In this document: one piece after another, positions 1 to 7,666 of the stretch
How positions within the stretch are numbered: position 1 is the stretch's first letter
Layout of the letters: each line of letters starts with the position of its first letter
Source of the DNA: Arthrobacter sp. HY1533
Lineage (GTDB): Bacteria; Actinomycetota; Actinomycetes; Actinomycetales; Micrococcaceae
DNA: 64,000 bases
Assembly: GCF_027568515.1 (NCBI RefSeq)
Contig: NZ_JANKZF010000001.1
Location: 1-64,000, forward strand
Direction: 5' to 3'
Notes under the pieces: model-generated
The model's database searches: none
What the model was told of the DNA's origin: nothing
What the model saw: the letters and a program-made list of their open reading frames with translations, nothing else
Translations under genes and position numbers: made by a program

Positions 1-1
1 C

Positions 2-115
2 ACCAGCAACATCCAACGCACCCAAGCCCTTGACCCATGGCTCAACCACTACAACAATGAACGCATCCACACCAGCACCGGAACAACACCCATCAACCGA
101 GTGTCACCAACGTGA
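2..115 (+). pseudogene. IS481-type transposase, C-terminal remnant
   Basis: The reading frame is open from the left edge and ends at TGA 113-115. It encodes the tail of an integrase-core transposase, with the W-x-x-H-Y-N-x-E-R-I-H pattern followed by T-P-I-N-R-V-S-P-T that closes many actinobacterial IS481 elements. Another frame continues with T-N-V-M-A-R-Y-S and a stop at 130-132. That tail would follow naturally if one copy of a tandem CCAA had been lost near position 108, so the extreme C-terminus looks frameshifted. The start and most of the element lie outside the window. Family assignment rests on this short tail only. No terminal inverted repeat was recognised. Confidence 0.6.
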
Positions 116-128
116 TGGCCAGGTACAG

Positions 129-683
129 TTAGGATCCGAAGTCGACGTCCGCGGTGGCGGTGACGGCTGCAATGCGGCCGGGTGCCCGCTGGAACTGCCA
201 ATACAGGTTGGTGTGGGCAATGACCTGCTCCACGGGAGGCGCGCCCCAGTCGGTCTTGTCGCCGGCCGTGTGGGCATCCCCCACCAGCGTGACGTCGTAG
301 CCGCGGGTGAAGGCGCCATGGATCGTGGAGCGGATGCAGGCATCGGATTCCGCGCCTGCCACGATGAGCCGGCCCACGCCGGCGCCTGCCAGCACGTCCT
401 CCAGCTCAGTATCCTCGAAGGAGTCGCCGTACGTCTTGTGGATGAGCGGTTCGGTGTCCAGCCGGAGAAGTTCCGGGACGTATTCCCAGCCCTTGCTTCC
501 TTTTTCCAGGCCGGCGTCGGAGTGCTGGACCCAGACCACCTGCGTGCCGGCGGCACGCGCCTGCTCCACCAGCGAGGCGATGTTGGCAATGACAGGGCCT
601 GGTTGCGGAGCCTCCGCCATGACATCGTTTTGGACATCCACCACAACGAGGGCGGATTTTGTTCGGCCGTGAAGTGTTGTCAT
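129..683 (-). CDS. isochorismatase-family cysteine hydrolase
   Basis: This 184-residue cytoplasmic alpha/beta hydrolase belongs to the isochorismatase/nicotinamidase superfamily, which cleaves amides or isochorismate-like substrates through a Cys nucleophile. The expected triad is visible: Asp16 in VVVDVQND, Lys83 in IHKTYGDSF and Cys116 in AESDACIRST. Length is typical. Two in-frame ATGs compete. The one at 683 is preferred because AGGAG lies 9 nt upstream, whereas the same AGGAG directly abuts the ATG at 692. The substrate cannot be told from sequence. The IS remnant lies immediately downstream, and the next gene is separated by a terminator. The family call is secure, the specific reaction is not. 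Confidence 0.85.
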   Translation of the reverse strand: MTTLHGRTKSALVVVDVQNDVMAEAPQPGPVIANIASLVEQARAAGTQVVWVQHSDAGLEKGSKGWEYVPELLRLDTEPLIHKTYGDSFEDTELEDVLAGAGVGRLIVAGAESDACIRSTIHGAFTRGYDVTLVGDAHTAGDKTDWGAPPVEQVIAHTNLYWQFQRAPGRIAAVTATADVDFGS

Positions 684-753
684 GCGGTTCATCTCCTGCG
701 GGTGCGCTGTGGATCTACCGCAAATCACACTACGCCACTGCCGGTGGGCGCAA

Positions 754-789
754 AACACCCGCCGGGAACCGAAGTTCCGGGCGGGTGTT
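754..789 (-). terminator. intrinsic terminator of the metallophosphoesterase gene
   Basis: Two 16-nt arms (754-769 and 774-789) are complementary except at one position and enclose the loop CGAA. Read on the minus strand, the hairpin lies 8 nt past the stop of the gene at 798-2000 and is followed by TTTTGCG, a short U-tract. This is a standard rho-independent terminator for that gene. Confidence 0.8.
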
Positions 790-797
790 GTGGCGGC

Positions 798-2000
798 CTA
801 CTTCTTGCCGGGCTTGTTCTGGTTGATCGGCAGCGGCGGCACCGTGGTCTGGCGGTTGGCCGTCATGTCGATTCCGAAGTCCTTGGCGAAGACCAGGCGC
901 GTGTTCTTGTAGATGCCGGGGTGGTTTTCATCCATTTCGAAGACCCGGGCCCCGCGCAGGCGGTTGCGGTCGGCACCGGGCAGGCCGTAGGCACCGAAGC
1001 CGCTGCCGGGCGCGTAGCCCAGCTGGACGCCGTAGTAGTTGCCCACATAGGTGTTGACGTGGTCGTGGCCCACGAAGTAGCCCTTCACGTCGCCGCGCTC
1101 CAGGAAGGCGTTGAACAGGCCGGAGTTGATGGGGCCGGGGCATTCGTCTTCGTTGCGTTCGCCCACGATGCCGTGGCGGGTGACGGCTCGGGCGTGGTCG
1201 GCGCTGGTGCGCGAGTCAATGCTGGCGAACCACATGTTGCGGTGTTCGTGGAGGGCAATGTGGCCCCACATGAGCGAAGGCACCTTCTTGCCGTACTTCT
1301 TCTCTGTGGCCAAAGACTGTTCGCGGTACCAGCTGACCTGGTCCATGCGGACCCAGTCCCAGCCCGGGTAGCCGGAGAAGCCCTGGCCGTCGATGGCCGA
1401 AGGGGCGTAGCGGCCGGTGTCAATGAGCCAAAGGCCGAACGCCGGGTCCTTGCCGTTGGACTTCGAGGACTGGACCAGCAGCTGGGTGTTGGAGGTTCCG
1501 GTCAGTCCGGGGATGTTGTCGGCATTGACGTTGAAAGTGTAGGCCTGCAGGAAGTCCAGCATCTTGGCCTCGGTCATGCCGGTCGCCGCCACGGAGTCCT
1601 CGTCGTGGTTGCCGAACGTCACGGCCCACGGGATGCTGCGGCTTTCCATGGGGGCCACCACGTGGTTCAGTGCCTGCTTGACCTCCAGCTCATTCACGCA
1701 GCCGCCGTTGATGACGTCGCCGTTGATGACCACAAAGTCGGGCTTCTCCGAATCCAGGGTGCGTTCCATGAGCTCAATGGTGCGGCGGTCCGTCTGCTCG
1801 TCGTCCTGGGTGTCGTTGAACTGGACCACCTTGAATGTGCCGTCGGCCCGGAAAGCCAGTGTGGGCTTGGGCGCCTTTGCTCCCGGTGCGGCATTGCCGG
1901 CCGTGCCCGCAGCCACGGTCAGGCCCAGCGCACCCAGTGTCCCGGCTGCTGCCAGTGCTGCCCTGCGGCTGAGCTTGCCCGTGATGATGTTCTCGTTCAT
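798..2000 (-). CDS. Tat-exported calcineurin-like metallophosphoesterase
   Basis: This 400-residue protein carries an N-terminal twin-arginine signal (SRRAAL at 11-16, then an Ala/Gly-rich hydrophobic stretch to about 38), so it probably acts outside the membrane. The two-metal phosphoesterase motifs follow in order: FNDTQ (62-65 region), NGDVING (93-99), GNHDE (130-134), then GH-x-A-L-H-E-H and a C-terminal GHDHVN. The first motif is D-x-Q rather than the usual D-x-H, as in some Dcr2-like relatives. The start at 2000 is supported by GGAAAGG 5 nt upstream. A 7-bp perfect hairpin (2018-2036) lies just upstream in the leader. It is monocistronic, with its own terminator. The substrate is unknown, likely a phosphomonoester or diester. 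Confidence 0.85.
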   Translation of the reverse strand: MNENIITGKLSRRAALAAAGTLGALGLTVAAGTAGNAAPGAKAPKPTLAFRADGTFKVVQFNDTQDDEQTDRRTIELMERTLDSEKPDFVVINGDVINGGCVNELEVKQALNHVVAPMESRSIPWAVTFGNHDEDSVAATGMTEAKMLDFLQAYTFNVNADNIPGLTGTSNTQLLVQSSKSNGKDPAFGLWLIDTGRYAPSAIDGQGFSGYPGWDWVRMDQVSWYREQSLATEKKYGKKVPSLMWGHIALHEHRNMWFASIDSRTSADHARAVTRHGIVGERNEDECPGPINSGLFNAFLERGDVKGYFVGHDHVNTYVGNYYGVQLGYAPGSGFGAYGLPGADRNRLRGARVFEMDENHPGIYKNTRLVFAKDFGIDMTANRQTTVPPLPINQNKPGKK

Positions 2001-2119
2001 TGCTGCCTTTCCTTGCAGCGGCCCCTTGCGGGCCGCGATCCTCCATGAGGTTAGGGAGCGCATCTGGCCAGCGGGGCAATGCATGGGAACAGACAGGAAA
2101 ACTGTTGGCTAACGGGCGG

Positions 2120-2689
2120 CTACCCGTCGCCGCCGTGGAGGTGGGCCCGGCCGCCGTCGTGGTTCAGGATGCTGAGGATCTCCACGGGGCCCTCGTGGGC
2201 GCAGATGGCGTGCGGGACCATGGTGGAGAACTCGGCCACCTCGCCCGGGTGGACCAGGATGGTCCGCTCCCCCAGTTCCAGCCGGGCAATGCCGGACAGC
2301 ACAGTGAACCAGTCGCGGCCGGGGTGGGTGCCGGGCTGCTGCGGGCGGTCAGGGGTGATGCGCAGCTTGGCAACCGTCTTGCCGTACAGGCCGTCTTCAC
2401 TGGAGAGGATCCAGGTCGTCAGGCCCGGCGAATGTCCGGGCTGGGGACGGATGACGACGTCTTCGTCGCCCGCCGTTTCGACCAGCGCGTCCAGCGTGGT
2501 GCCGAAGGCACGTGCAATGGGCACCAGCTGGTCCAGCGCTATCCGGCGGTGGCCAGTCTCAATGCGGCTGAGCGTCGAGGGGCTGAGGTTGCACCGTGTG
2601 GCCAGGCTGTCGAGGGACCAGCCGCGTGCCACGCGCAGGGTGCGGATGCGCTGGCGAATTACGGCGTCAACATCGGATTCTTGCGTCAT
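2120..2689 (-). CDS. XRE-family regulator with C-terminal cupin domain
   Basis: This 189-residue protein has an N-terminal Cro/cI helix-turn-helix (about 10-65, containing LATRCNLSPSTLSRIE) and a C-terminal cupin (about 105-180, with W-F-T-V-L-S-G, L-E-L-G and V-H-P-G-E turns). Such two-domain proteins are one-component regulators in which the cupin senses a small ligand. It is divergent from the methyltransferase at 2737, and the 47-bp gap holds both promoters, so self-regulation and control of that neighbour are likely. ATG at 2689 is chosen over an in-frame TTG at 2695 because a -10 box (TAGACT on the minus strand, 2702-2697) sits 7 nt before it. Family call is secure, ligand unknown. Confidence 0.85.
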   Translation of the reverse strand: MTQESDVDAVIRQRIRTLRVARGWSLDSLATRCNLSPSTLSRIETGHRRIALDQLVPIARAFGTTLDALVETAGDEDVVIRPQPGHSPGLTTWILSSEDGLYGKTVAKLRITPDRPQQPGTHPGRDWFTVLSGIARLELGERTILVHPGEVAEFSTMVPHAICAHEGPVEILSILNHDGGRAHLHGGDG

Positions 2690-2736
2690 GCGCAATAGTC
2701 TATGCGCGTGACGCTACAAGTCGATACCGTGTAAGC
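2690..2736. promoter_or_regulatory. divergent leaderless promoter pair
   Basis: On the plus strand TACCGT (2725-2730) ends 6 nt before the methyltransferase ATG at 2737. On the minus strand TAGACT (2702-2697) ends 7 nt before the regulator ATG at 2689. Neither ATG has a Shine-Dalgarno sequence. Both genes are therefore probably transcribed from the first base of the start codon. No obvious -35 consensus was recognised. Confidence 0.5.
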
Positions 2737-3618
2737 ATGACTGCACACGGACATGACCACGGACACTCACACGGCAAGCACGGCGGCCACGGGCACGGCG
2801 GCCACAGCCACTCACACACGAGCGACGCGGAACTGGCGGAAATGCTGGACCTGGACGCACTCATCCTGGGTTCGTACCTGGAGGAAGCCACCGCATGGAC
2901 CGCTGAGTTGGCCCCGGCACCGGCCAGCATCATTGATGTTGGTGCCGGCTCGGGCGCAGGCACGCTGGCACTGGCCCGCCGATTCCCTGCTGCAAAGGTC
3001 ACTGCACTGGACAGGTCCCCCGGCATGCTGGCCCAGACGCTGGCTTCCGCAGAGGCCGCTGGCGTTGCTGCGCGGGTGGCCACACTCGAGGCGGACCTGA
3101 ATGAGGCATGGCCTGCGAGCGCATCGGCAGATCTCATGTGGGCGTCATCGTCCCTGCATGAGCTGGCAGATCCCGAGCGCACCATGGCGGAGATGTTCGC
3201 CGCGTTGAATCCGGGTGGCTTGCTCATGGTCGTTGAAATGGACAGCCTGCCCAGCTTCCTGCCCGAGTCGCTGCCTGGGGGCGGTGCCATTGAACCCGGC
3301 CTGGAGGCGCGCCTGCACAAGGCCCTTGCCGGCAGTGGCTGGAACCAATACCCCGAATGGACGGCAGGGCTGGAACGTGCCGGGTTCGCCGTCGAACGCC
3401 GCCACTTCCCCACCGAGGGAAGCGCGACGCCGGAACTCGCCGCCCGCTATGCCCGCACCTTCCTGCGCCGCATGGCTTCGGCGCTCGCAGGCACGGCAGC
3501 CCCCGCCGACCTGGCCTCTCTCGAGGTTCTCCTGGGTGACGGCCCGGACTCCCTGGAACGCCGCGCGGACTTGGTGGTGCGCGGACACCGGACGGCCTGG
3601 GCCGCCCGCAAGCCGTAG
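2737..3618 (+). CDS. SAM-dependent methyltransferase with His-rich N-terminus
   Basis: This 293-residue class I methyltransferase has the glycine-rich SAM loop IDVGAGSGAGTLALA at about 68-82, the acidic end of strand 2 (V-T-A-L-D near 95) and a motif IV region LMWASSSLHEL near 137-147. The N-terminus is unusual: residues 3-28 are almost entirely His and Gly, with 12 His, resembling metal-binding tails. The rest is a normal small-molecule methyltransferase of unknown substrate. The XRE-cupin gene is divergent. Start ATG 2737 follows a -10 box by 6 nt and has no ribosome binding site, so a leaderless mRNA is inferred. Confidence 0.8.
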   Translation: MTAHGHDHGHSHGKHGGHGHGGHSHSHTSDAELAEMLDLDALILGSYLEEATAWTAELAPAPASIIDVGAGSGAGTLALARRFPAAKVTALDRSPGMLAQTLASAEAAGVAARVATLEADLNEAWPASASADLMWASSSLHELADPERTMAEMFAALNPGGLLMVVEMDSLPSFLPESLPGGGAIEPGLEARLHKALAGSGWNQYPEWTAGLERAGFAVERRHFPTEGSATPELAARYARTFLRRMASALAGTAAPADLASLEVLLGDGPDSLERRADLVVRGHRTAWAARKP

Positions 3619-3664
3619 CTTCCCGTTCACAGGGAAGCGGGAGCCTGCGCGCTAGGCTGGCCCC

Positions 3665-4789
3665 ATGTCTCCCCTACTCCAGGCCTTGACGCCAGAGGCC
3701 CTTCTCGGCGGACCGCGCGGCAGGCGACTGTGCCTGGAAGTCGCCAGCCGGTTGGCAGCGGATTCGCCCATGGTCGATGCGGCGAGAGCATTTGGCCATG
3801 CCCGGTTTTACGCAGCCAACGGGCTGGGCCGTGGTGAGTCAACGGTATATTTCAGCCCCACGGCGAAAGTTGAGCCGCCCCGGCCCACGGCTGCCGAGGT
3901 GGCTGCCCTGCTGGATGCAGTGCCCCTGTCCAGCCCCTCGGCGGACGCAGTCTTGCACTCATTGGTCGATACCGTAGGTGCAGCGCGCTATTGGCAGGAG
4001 CCGGACGGCGATGACGACCTCGCGGCCACGCCCGAGATGCGCCGGGCCCTCCAGTGCGTTGCCCGGGCGGTGGTGGATTCGCCCCACACACAGTGGTGGA
4101 CTGCCCCCATTGCGGCGGACGCACAGTGGAGCGTTCAGTTCCTGGATGGAACGGGCCGTCCGTTGCCGAAGGGACGGCCTGCCGCACAGGCCTTCGTGCA
4201 GGGCCGGCTTGACGCGATCCTTGATGAATTCAATGCCGCCCGCGACCGCCCTGCCGACCCAGCCGCGAATTGGGGCGGAATCTGGTGGTCCCGCCCGGAC
4301 GGTCTTTCAGGCAGCACACGTGCCATGCCGGGTTTGGGGCCCGTGGGGCTGTGGCTGGTTGAGGACGGCTTTGGCGAGCGGGAGGCTGTGGTGGAACAGC
4401 TGGCCCTGCCTCCCACGCTGCGCATCCATGAGATCGACTCCCCCGAGGCGTGGGCGCGGCTGTGCCGGGAGCATTCCCTGGACGTGACAGCATCCAGGCG
4501 CCACGACTGGTACAGCACCACGGGCCGCAATGGACCGTGGCTCATACCTGACTGGGCGCGCCTGCAGGAAGCGTACGACGGCGTCCACCTCACCATGGGC
4601 GGGTACCTGTCAACGGCGGGCCTTGCCATCCCGCTGGATGGCGGCTTTGCCACAGTATTGGCCGGATGGGAGCCCGACACCACGTATTGGCTGCGGGGCA
4701 TGCCTCCGGTTGCAGGCACGCGGCAGCAGTGGGCGCAGGAGGGGAACAGCCAGTTTTGGCAGCATGCCTCGCCGGGGGTCGGCTCATGA
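3665..4789 (+). CDS. hypothetical protein
   Basis: This 374-residue soluble protein is not recognised. There is no signal peptide, membrane segment or familiar catalytic motif. It is rich in Trp (W-W-T-A-P, W-G-G-I-W-W, W-A-R-L) and aromatic residues, suggesting a compact enzyme or ligand-binding fold. It overlaps the downstream DUF1990 gene by ATGA, so the two are translationally coupled and probably co-functional. TAGGCT (3653-3658) ends 6 nt before the ATG and no ribosome binding site is visible, indicating leaderless transcription. Codon use matches neighbouring genes, which supports it as real. Confidence 0.75.
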   Translation: MSPLLQALTPEALLGGPRGRRLCLEVASRLAADSPMVDAARAFGHARFYAANGLGRGESTVYFSPTAKVEPPRPTAAEVAALLDAVPLSSPSADAVLHSLVDTVGAARYWQEPDGDDDLAATPEMRRALQCVARAVVDSPHTQWWTAPIAADAQWSVQFLDGTGRPLPKGRPAAQAFVQGRLDAILDEFNAARDRPADPAANWGGIWWSRPDGLSGSTRAMPGLGPVGLWLVEDGFGEREAVVEQLALPPTLRIHEIDSPEAWARLCREHSLDVTASRRHDWYSTTGRNGPWLIPDWARLQEAYDGVHLTMGGYLSTAGLAIPLDGGFATVLAGWEPDTTYWLRGMPPVAGTRQQWAQEGNSQFWQHASPGVGS

Positions 4790-5259
4790 CCGAGCCTGCC
4801 AGCCACGGCTGGGCCCCTCGCGACACCGGATTCCGGTCCTTTACGGCAACTGCCCTGGTGGGGCGCGGGGACGAGGCCTGGAATCGTGCCTCCGCGGATG
4901 TCCTGCTCTGGAAGGTCAAGACCCGCAGCGGCTTCTGGGTGGAATCCACTGGCCCTGTGGAGTCCGGCCAGCGAACCACTGTAACGGTCAAGGCGCTTGG
5001 CGTCACAGTGGTGGAACCTGTGGAAGTGGTCTCGGTGGTTCAGGAAATCAATCGGGTGGGCTTTGCCTACCGCACGCTACCGGGCCATCCCGTCAGCGGC
5101 GAGGAGGCATTCATCGTGCACAGGGATGGTGAGAACGTGTGGCTGACACTGCGCTCCCTCACCCGTGCAGCCCCACAGCAACCGTGGCGTGCTCTCTTTC
5201 CCCTGCTGTTGGTGGCCCAGCGGATCGTGCGCAGGCGCTACCTGCGCTCGCTCCGCTGA
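4786..5259 (+). CDS. DUF1990-family protein
   Basis: This 157-residue protein matches the DUF1990 pattern of actinobacteria: an N-terminal F-R-S-F segment, a central R-T-T-V-T-V-K-A-L region, then G-F-A-Y-R-T-L-P-G-H-P-V-S-G-E-E-A-F and a Leu/Arg-rich C-terminal helix ending R-R-Y-L-R-S-L. The family is thought to have a lipocalin- or SRPBCC-like beta-barrel and has no established reaction. The start is set by the ATGA overlap with the preceding hypothetical gene. It is a two-gene operon, convergent with 5308-6386. The 48-bp gap downstream holds a short AT-rich stretch (5282-5302) of unknown meaning. Confidence 0.75.
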   Translation: MTEPASHGWAPRDTGFRSFTATALVGRGDEAWNRASADVLLWKVKTRSGFWVESTGPVESGQRTTVTVKALGVTVVEPVEVVSVVQEINRVGFAYRTLPGHPVSGEEAFIVHRDGENVWLTLRSLTRAAPQQPWRALFPLLLVAQRIVRRRYLRSLR

Positions 5260-5307
5260 CGCCGCGGGGTAGCCATGGACAAGTTCGAATTTATATTCTA
5301 ACGAGTC

Positions 5308-5931
5308 TCACCAGGGAGCCAATGACGTCGCCGGATCCAACGGACCGCGTCCGGCCAGCCAGGCCATGAACTCCCTGCGGGCACGTGGGGAGTCCAGCCG
5401 CCCGGCGGCGCTGGCAAGCAGGACCGGCAAGTCCCAGGCCACGTATTCCTCCGGCCAGTCGAGGTGGGAATAGCCCAGGCCCAGGTCCACATGGTGCATC
5501 TCCACTTCGCGAAGCCTGTGGGCCGGGCATCCGGCAGCACCGTAATCGCCGCCGCCGAGAAAATGCCCGTTGGGCCAGCTGGCTTCCCCGCATTGGTCCA
5601 GGAGCTCCTCGAGAGTCACCTGGCTGGCGTGCAGGTCGGCGATGATCTCCGCGGCAGCGCGCCCGGCGCCTTCCTCAATCTCCTGGCTGCGCTGCTCCTG
5701 GCCGTCACGGTACTTTGGCACGTCCTCGCCGCGCAACGCCCCGGCCAATCGCCGCGAATGGGCATCCGCGTTGCGGGCAAGGTGGGTCAGCACGTGGCCC
5801 ACAGACCATCCCGGCAGACGGCTCGGGGCGCGCATGGCGCCGTCGTCCAGCCCTGCCACGCGCAGCAACAGGCGTTCCTGCGCCTCGCGGCACAGTTGGG
5901 AGGCCAAGTCCGGATCATTTTCCAGGTTCAT
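5308..5931 (-). CDS. mycothiol-dependent maleylpyruvate isomerase-family protein
   Basis: This 207-residue protein has the DinB/MDMPI four-helix fold. The N-terminal block LPGWSVGHVLTHLARNADAH carries the first metal-ligand His, and E-V-E-M-H-H-V-D-L-G supplies the Glu and His that complete the site. The C-terminal R-R-E-F-M-A-W-L-A-G-R helix is also characteristic. Family members use mycothiol as cofactor or act as mycothiol S-transferases, consistent with an actinobacterium. It is co-transcribed with the SRPBCC gene upstream: the ATG overlaps that gene's TGA as ATGA (5928-5931). The exact substrate is not predictable. Confidence 0.8.
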   Translation of the reverse strand: MNLENDPDLASQLCREAQERLLLRVAGLDDGAMRAPSRLPGWSVGHVLTHLARNADAHSRRLAGALRGEDVPKYRDGQEQRSQEIEEGAGRAAAEIIADLHASQVTLEELLDQCGEASWPNGHFLGGGDYGAAGCPAHRLREVEMHHVDLGLGYSHLDWPEEYVAWDLPVLLASAAGRLDSPRARREFMAWLAGRGPLDPATSLAPW

Positions 5932-6386
5932 GGAATCTCCACATCGGAGCCCACAAGGTGGCGGTTCCGCGATTCAATGAGCCGCTTCATGTACCGGGCC
6001 AAAAACATCTTCTCGGCAAGCAGCCCCAGCGGGCCCATCGGTGCCGCAAACTCGATGCGGTCCACCATGGTGGTGACTCCGCCGGACTCGCTGAATTCAT
6101 GGACGTGCCGGAAGAACTTGAACGGGCCGCTGACTTGTTCATCCGTGAAGCTGTCGGGAGGCGCCATGCGGGAGATCCGGCTTGTCATGCGCAAGGGCAA
6201 ACCGAAGTGCCACGCACGCCAGGTGACCTGTTCCCCCAGGGAAATGAGACCCGAGGTCACGCCCGCTATGGCCTGCTCGCGGGAGTTCGCCATGGATTCC
6301 CGGTGGGCGTCGATGCTGCGGGCAAGGTCAAACAGCCTGGCTTGCGGGGTGCTGGTCCGGGTGGTGCATTCAAAGGAGACGGCCAT
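5928..6386 (-). CDS. SRPBCC-family ligand-binding protein
   Basis: The protein is 152 residues with the START/Bet v1-like (polyketide cyclase) pattern: an opening beta-strand with S-F-E-C-T-T, an R-S-I-D-A-H helix, then F-K-F-F-R-H-V-H-E-F, V-D-R-I-E-F and a long C-terminal helix containing R-Y-M-K-R-L-I. These proteins bind hydrophobic ligands. ATG 6386 is chosen over an upstream ATG at 6440 because the fold begins there and CATACT lies exactly 6 nt upstream (leaderless promoter). It is first gene of an operon with the MDMPI-like gene (ATGA overlap). It is divergent from 6462. Confidence 0.75.
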   Translation of the reverse strand: MAVSFECTTRTSTPQARLFDLARSIDAHRESMANSREQAIAGVTSGLISLGEQVTWRAWHFGLPLRMTSRISRMAPPDSFTDEQVSGPFKFFRHVHEFSESGGVTTMVDRIEFAAPMGPLGLLAEKMFLARYMKRLIESRNRHLVGSDVEIP

Positions 6387-6461
6387 GGTCAGAGTATGCC
6401 AGTACAAGAACGGCTGCCGGAATTCCGCCAGCACAGCCAACCTTGCCGCTAGGGTCTAGTC

Positions 6462-7043
6462 ATGGGATTCAAACCATGCATGGACGCCGCGGCCGCAGAC
6501 TGGATCGCCACTTCAAGCGTGCCATGGGACAAGCTGGTGGGCTTTGGCCCGGCCGGGTTCGAATCCCATGGCAGGCTGCGCTTCATCCCCGATCCCGCCT
6601 ATCCGGGCCAGGGTGAAAACGAGGCGGCACCAGGCTCCGGGCAACTATCCGAGACCGAACAGCTGGAAATCGCGCTCAGCATACTGTGCCGTCACACCAC
6701 GACCCCGGACGAACTGTTCATGGCGTTCTGGGACGGATTCGGCTTCGCCATGCCGGCAGCCGGCTTCGATGTCCCCAACCGCTCCTACTTTCTCTACCGG
6801 GGCCGGGCATCAGCCGCAGGGGCGTGGGAAATTGCTCCCGAGGACCAGGCCGCGGGGCAGCGCTGGATGCCGGCGCCCGCATTTATCTGGCCTGCCGACC
6901 ATGCATGGTGCCTGGCCAAGGATGTGGATCCGCATTGGGCCGGCATCGGCGCCAGTGGACATGCAGTGGCGGACCTCCTGGCGGAGGAGCGACTGGACGT
7001 GGTGGCCGCCAACCCGCTGGAACGCCAGCCCTGGTACAGCTAG
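6462..7043 (+). CDS. hypothetical protein
   Basis: This 193-residue soluble protein is not recognised. It contains C-R-H-T-T-T-P-D-E-L-F-M-A-F-W-D-G-F-G, R-S-Y-F-L-Y-R-G and a C-terminal block W-P-A-D-H-A-W-C-L-A-K-D-V-D-P-H-W-A-G-I-G, a pattern I have seen only in unannotated actinobacterial proteins. No signal peptide or membrane helix. TAGGGT (6450-6455) ends 6 nt before the ATG and there is no ribosome binding site, so it is likely leaderless. It is divergent from the SRPBCC operon and followed after 50 bp by the YbaK-type gene. Codon usage supports translation. Confidence 0.7.
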   Translation: MGFKPCMDAAAADWIATSSVPWDKLVGFGPAGFESHGRLRFIPDPAYPGQGENEAAPGSGQLSETEQLEIALSILCRHTTTPDELFMAFWDGFGFAMPAAGFDVPNRSYFLYRGRASAAGAWEIAPEDQAAGQRWMPAPAFIWPADHAWCLAKDVDPHWAGIGASGHAVADLLAEERLDVVAANPLERQPWYS

Positions 7044-7093
7044 ATGTTGGCAGTTGGCCCAGTCTTGCATGGAACAACTGGCAGGATGGCCCC

Positions 7094-7630
7094 ATGACCA
7101 ACCACGACACCGAACTATTGCTGATGCCGGAAGTCCGCAATGCCCTGGAAACCCACGGCATTGACCATGAGGTGCTCCCCTGCCCCGACGAGCTCTCCGA
7201 CACGGCTGCCTTTTGCGACCACTACGGCGTCCCGCTGAACCAGGCTGCCAACACCATCGTGGTGACGTCCAGGAAGACCGAGCCCGCTGTCCAGGCAATC
7301 TGCGTTGTGCTGGGCACCTCCCGCCTTGACGTCAACAAGAAGGTGCGCGAACTGCTCGGTGCCAAAAAGGCCTCCTTCGCCGACGCCGAACTGACAATGC
7401 AACTCACGGGCATGCAGATTGGCGGCGTCACCCCCTTCGGCGTGCGCTCCGGTGAATCCGGGGAGCTGCCCGTCTACGTGGACACCGCAGTGCTGGGCCA
7501 GGATCACGTCATCATGGGCGGCGGCAACCGCACCAGCAAGCTTCGGCTGGCGCCAACTGAACTGCGCAAGCTGCCCGGCGTCGTTGTGGTTGAGGGACTC
7601 GCCGCGCTGCGCGGGCCGGAACCGGCGTGA
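7094..7630 (+). CDS. YbaK/EbsC-family aminoacyl-tRNA deacylase
   Basis: This 178-residue protein has the YbaK/ProX editing-domain signature: A-N-T-I-V-V-T near 54-60, the catalytic-region lysine in L-D-V-N-K-K-V-R-E-L-L-G, and G-V-T-P-F-G-V and M-G-G-G-N-R-T-S-K-L-R further on. These trans-editing enzymes hydrolyse mischarged aminoacyl-tRNAs, most often Cys- or Ala-tRNA(Pro). An upstream extension of the frame is rejected because the domain starts at ATG 7094, with GCAGGA 9 nt upstream. It is convergent with the VOC gene. Which tRNA is edited is not evident. Confidence 0.85.
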   Translation: MTNHDTELLLMPEVRNALETHGIDHEVLPCPDELSDTAAFCDHYGVPLNQAANTIVVTSRKTEPAVQAICVVLGTSRLDVNKKVRELLGAKKASFADAELTMQLTGMQIGGVTPFGVRSGESGELPVYVDTAVLGQDHVIMGGGNRTSKLRLAPTELRKLPGVVVVEGLAALRGPEPA

Positions 7631-7666
7631 TGTGTGGCCAGGCCCCGTGCGCTTCCTGAAGAACGA

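Noticed and set aside
30-2048. 672-codon open frame on the plus strand
   Set aside because: It runs antisense through the cysteine hydrolase and metallophosphoesterase genes, which have clear motifs, signal peptide and ribosome sites. Long antisense frames are expected at this GC content.
5260-5307. AT-rich segment with GAATTTATATTC as a promoter or origin element
   Set aside because: It lies between two converging genes with no gene downstream to drive, and no repeat of it was seen.
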